Source of the DNA: Planotetraspora thailandica | GTDB taxonomy: Bacteria; Actinomycetota; Actinomycetes; Streptosporangiales; Streptosporangiaceae | Direction: 5' to 3' | Assembly (NCBI RefSeq): GCF_016863335.1 | Contig: NZ_BOOR01000021.1 | Location: forward strand, 124,001 to 188,000 | Length of the DNA stretch: 64,000 bases | Shown here: one piece after another, positions 63,542 through 64,000 of the stretch | How the letters are laid out: each line of letters begins with the position of its first letter | Position numbering within the stretch: the stretch's first letter is position 1 | Program-made: the position numbers and the translations under genes | The notes under the pieces: model-generated | The model's input: only the letters and a program-made list of their open reading frames with translations | Database searches by the model: none | Told to the model about the DNA's origin: nothing

Positions 63542-64000
63542 TCATGGGCGGACGTGCAGCCAGCGAGTCGACACGGCGGGCTCGCCGGGCCGGTGGCACA
63601 CGACGCTGAACCACCCGACGGGCAGGCCGCCCACGGCGAACTGGCCGCTTCGCGGGAGCTCACGCGTCTTGGTGATGTGCGCGGTGCGCACCTCGACGTG
63701 CCAGCCGGGATCGGGTTCGGAGCTGGAAGAGACCTGACCGGCCACCTCCAGCCGGCCGTCGGCGACCACCGGCTCCACGTCGATGGTGAGATCCGGCGTC
63801 GTGAACCGGTGCAGCCGGGGCCCGCCCGCCCACAGGCCCGGTGCGCCGCCCCGGCCGCCGGAGGATCCCGCGTTCGAAGGGTTCGTTTCCAAGGTCCCGC
63901 CGCGGGCGCCGTGCGGCCGTGACGTCTCGACGGGTGCCGCGATGATCCCGCCCGGCAGTCGCAGTTTGAAAGCGGCCCGCGCGTCGGCGGACACGCGGCC
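63542..64000 (-). CDS. Hypothetical protein, C-terminal 152 residues (partial)
   Basis: The frame is open through the right window edge, so the start is outside. The visible part is a beta-rich domain: HRFTTPDLTIDVEPVVADGRLEVAGQVSS, HVEVRTAHITKTRELPRSGQFAVGGLPVGWFSVVCHRPGEPAVSTRWLHV. A GTG at 63994 could be an internal codon. It reads into the TPR-CHAT gene after 64 bp, so the two are probably one operon; similar pairs (beta-sandwich protein then CHAT protein) are common in actinomycetes. Confidence 0.7.
   Translation of the reverse strand, partial: GRVSADARAAFKLRLPGGIIAAPVETSRPHGARGGTLETNPSNAGSSGGRGGAPGLWAGGPRLHRFTTPDLTIDVEPVVADGRLEVAGQVSSSSEPDPGWHVEVRTAHITKTRELPRSGQFAVGGLPVGWFSVVCHRPGEPAVSTRWLHVRP

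Overview
The window is very GC-rich, almost fully coding actinobacterial chromosome. The gene set (HrdB-type principal sigma factor, [2Fe-2S] SoxR, DUF5998 and DUF7455 proteins, GNAT/acyl-CoA-synthetase fusion, ParE/ParC, many GTG starts) fits a filamentous actinomycete, probably Streptosporangiaceae; the family assignment is inference. Nearly all genes are ordinary chromosomal functions. No rRNA, tRNA, CRISPR or prophage was seen.

Layout. 1-4.8 kb: ECF sigma/anti-sigma pair, ogt plus Ada-AlkA alkylation repair, isocitrate lyase/PEP mutase-type enzyme, YbjN protein. 5-11 kb: an accessory stretch with SDR and PNPOx-like enzymes, two tiny genes, an AhpD-like gene behind an ECF41-type promoter and a sigma-factor remnant, small hypothetical genes, a metallothionein-like protein and a rearranged IS5-type element. 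11-24 kb: sthA, ROK regulator, HxlR/oxidoreductase pair, LacI/beta-glucosidase operon with two perfect operators, LtrA, 2OG-Fe(II) oxygenase, DoxX, MFS exporter. 24-33 kb: TPR membrane protein plus membrane-anchored tandem CbxX/CfqX ATPase, orphan peptide-binding lipoprotein, pxpABC. 33-42 kb: hypothetical genes, HhH-GPD glycosylase, PAS/GAF/PP2C phosphatase, HrdB sigma, YaaA, GNAT. 42-50 kb: parE, soxR, SPFH protein, carbonic anhydrase, VOC protein, parC. 50-64 kb: GNAT, RecQ fused to a phosphoribosyltransferase-like domain, PfkB kinase, GNAT-ACD fusion, DUF5998, phosphatase-superfamily hydrolase, rhodanese, TPR-CHAT protein.

The most unusual feature is a family of six non-coding arrays (5844, 7824, 9493, 20672, 53260, 60313). 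Each is built from copies of GTGATCATGCAGAAGTTCG at a 53-bp period: 29 of 30 measured steps are exactly 53 bp and one is 54. Copies run forward in the left arm, then inverted in the right arm, around a short centre, so each full array is a long imperfect palindrome. A second block reading roughly GACCTGCG lies at a fixed offset of 33. In array 4 the mirrored units match also in their variable parts (45 of 53 positions for the best pair), so an RNA copy could fold into one long hairpin. 53 bp is about five helical turns, so all copies would face the same side of the DNA. Five arrays touch at least one gene 3' end, and three neighbouring genes take their stop codon from the outermost unit. One array was split by an insertion element, and excising it in silico restores a normal centre. 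I know of no described element with this architecture.
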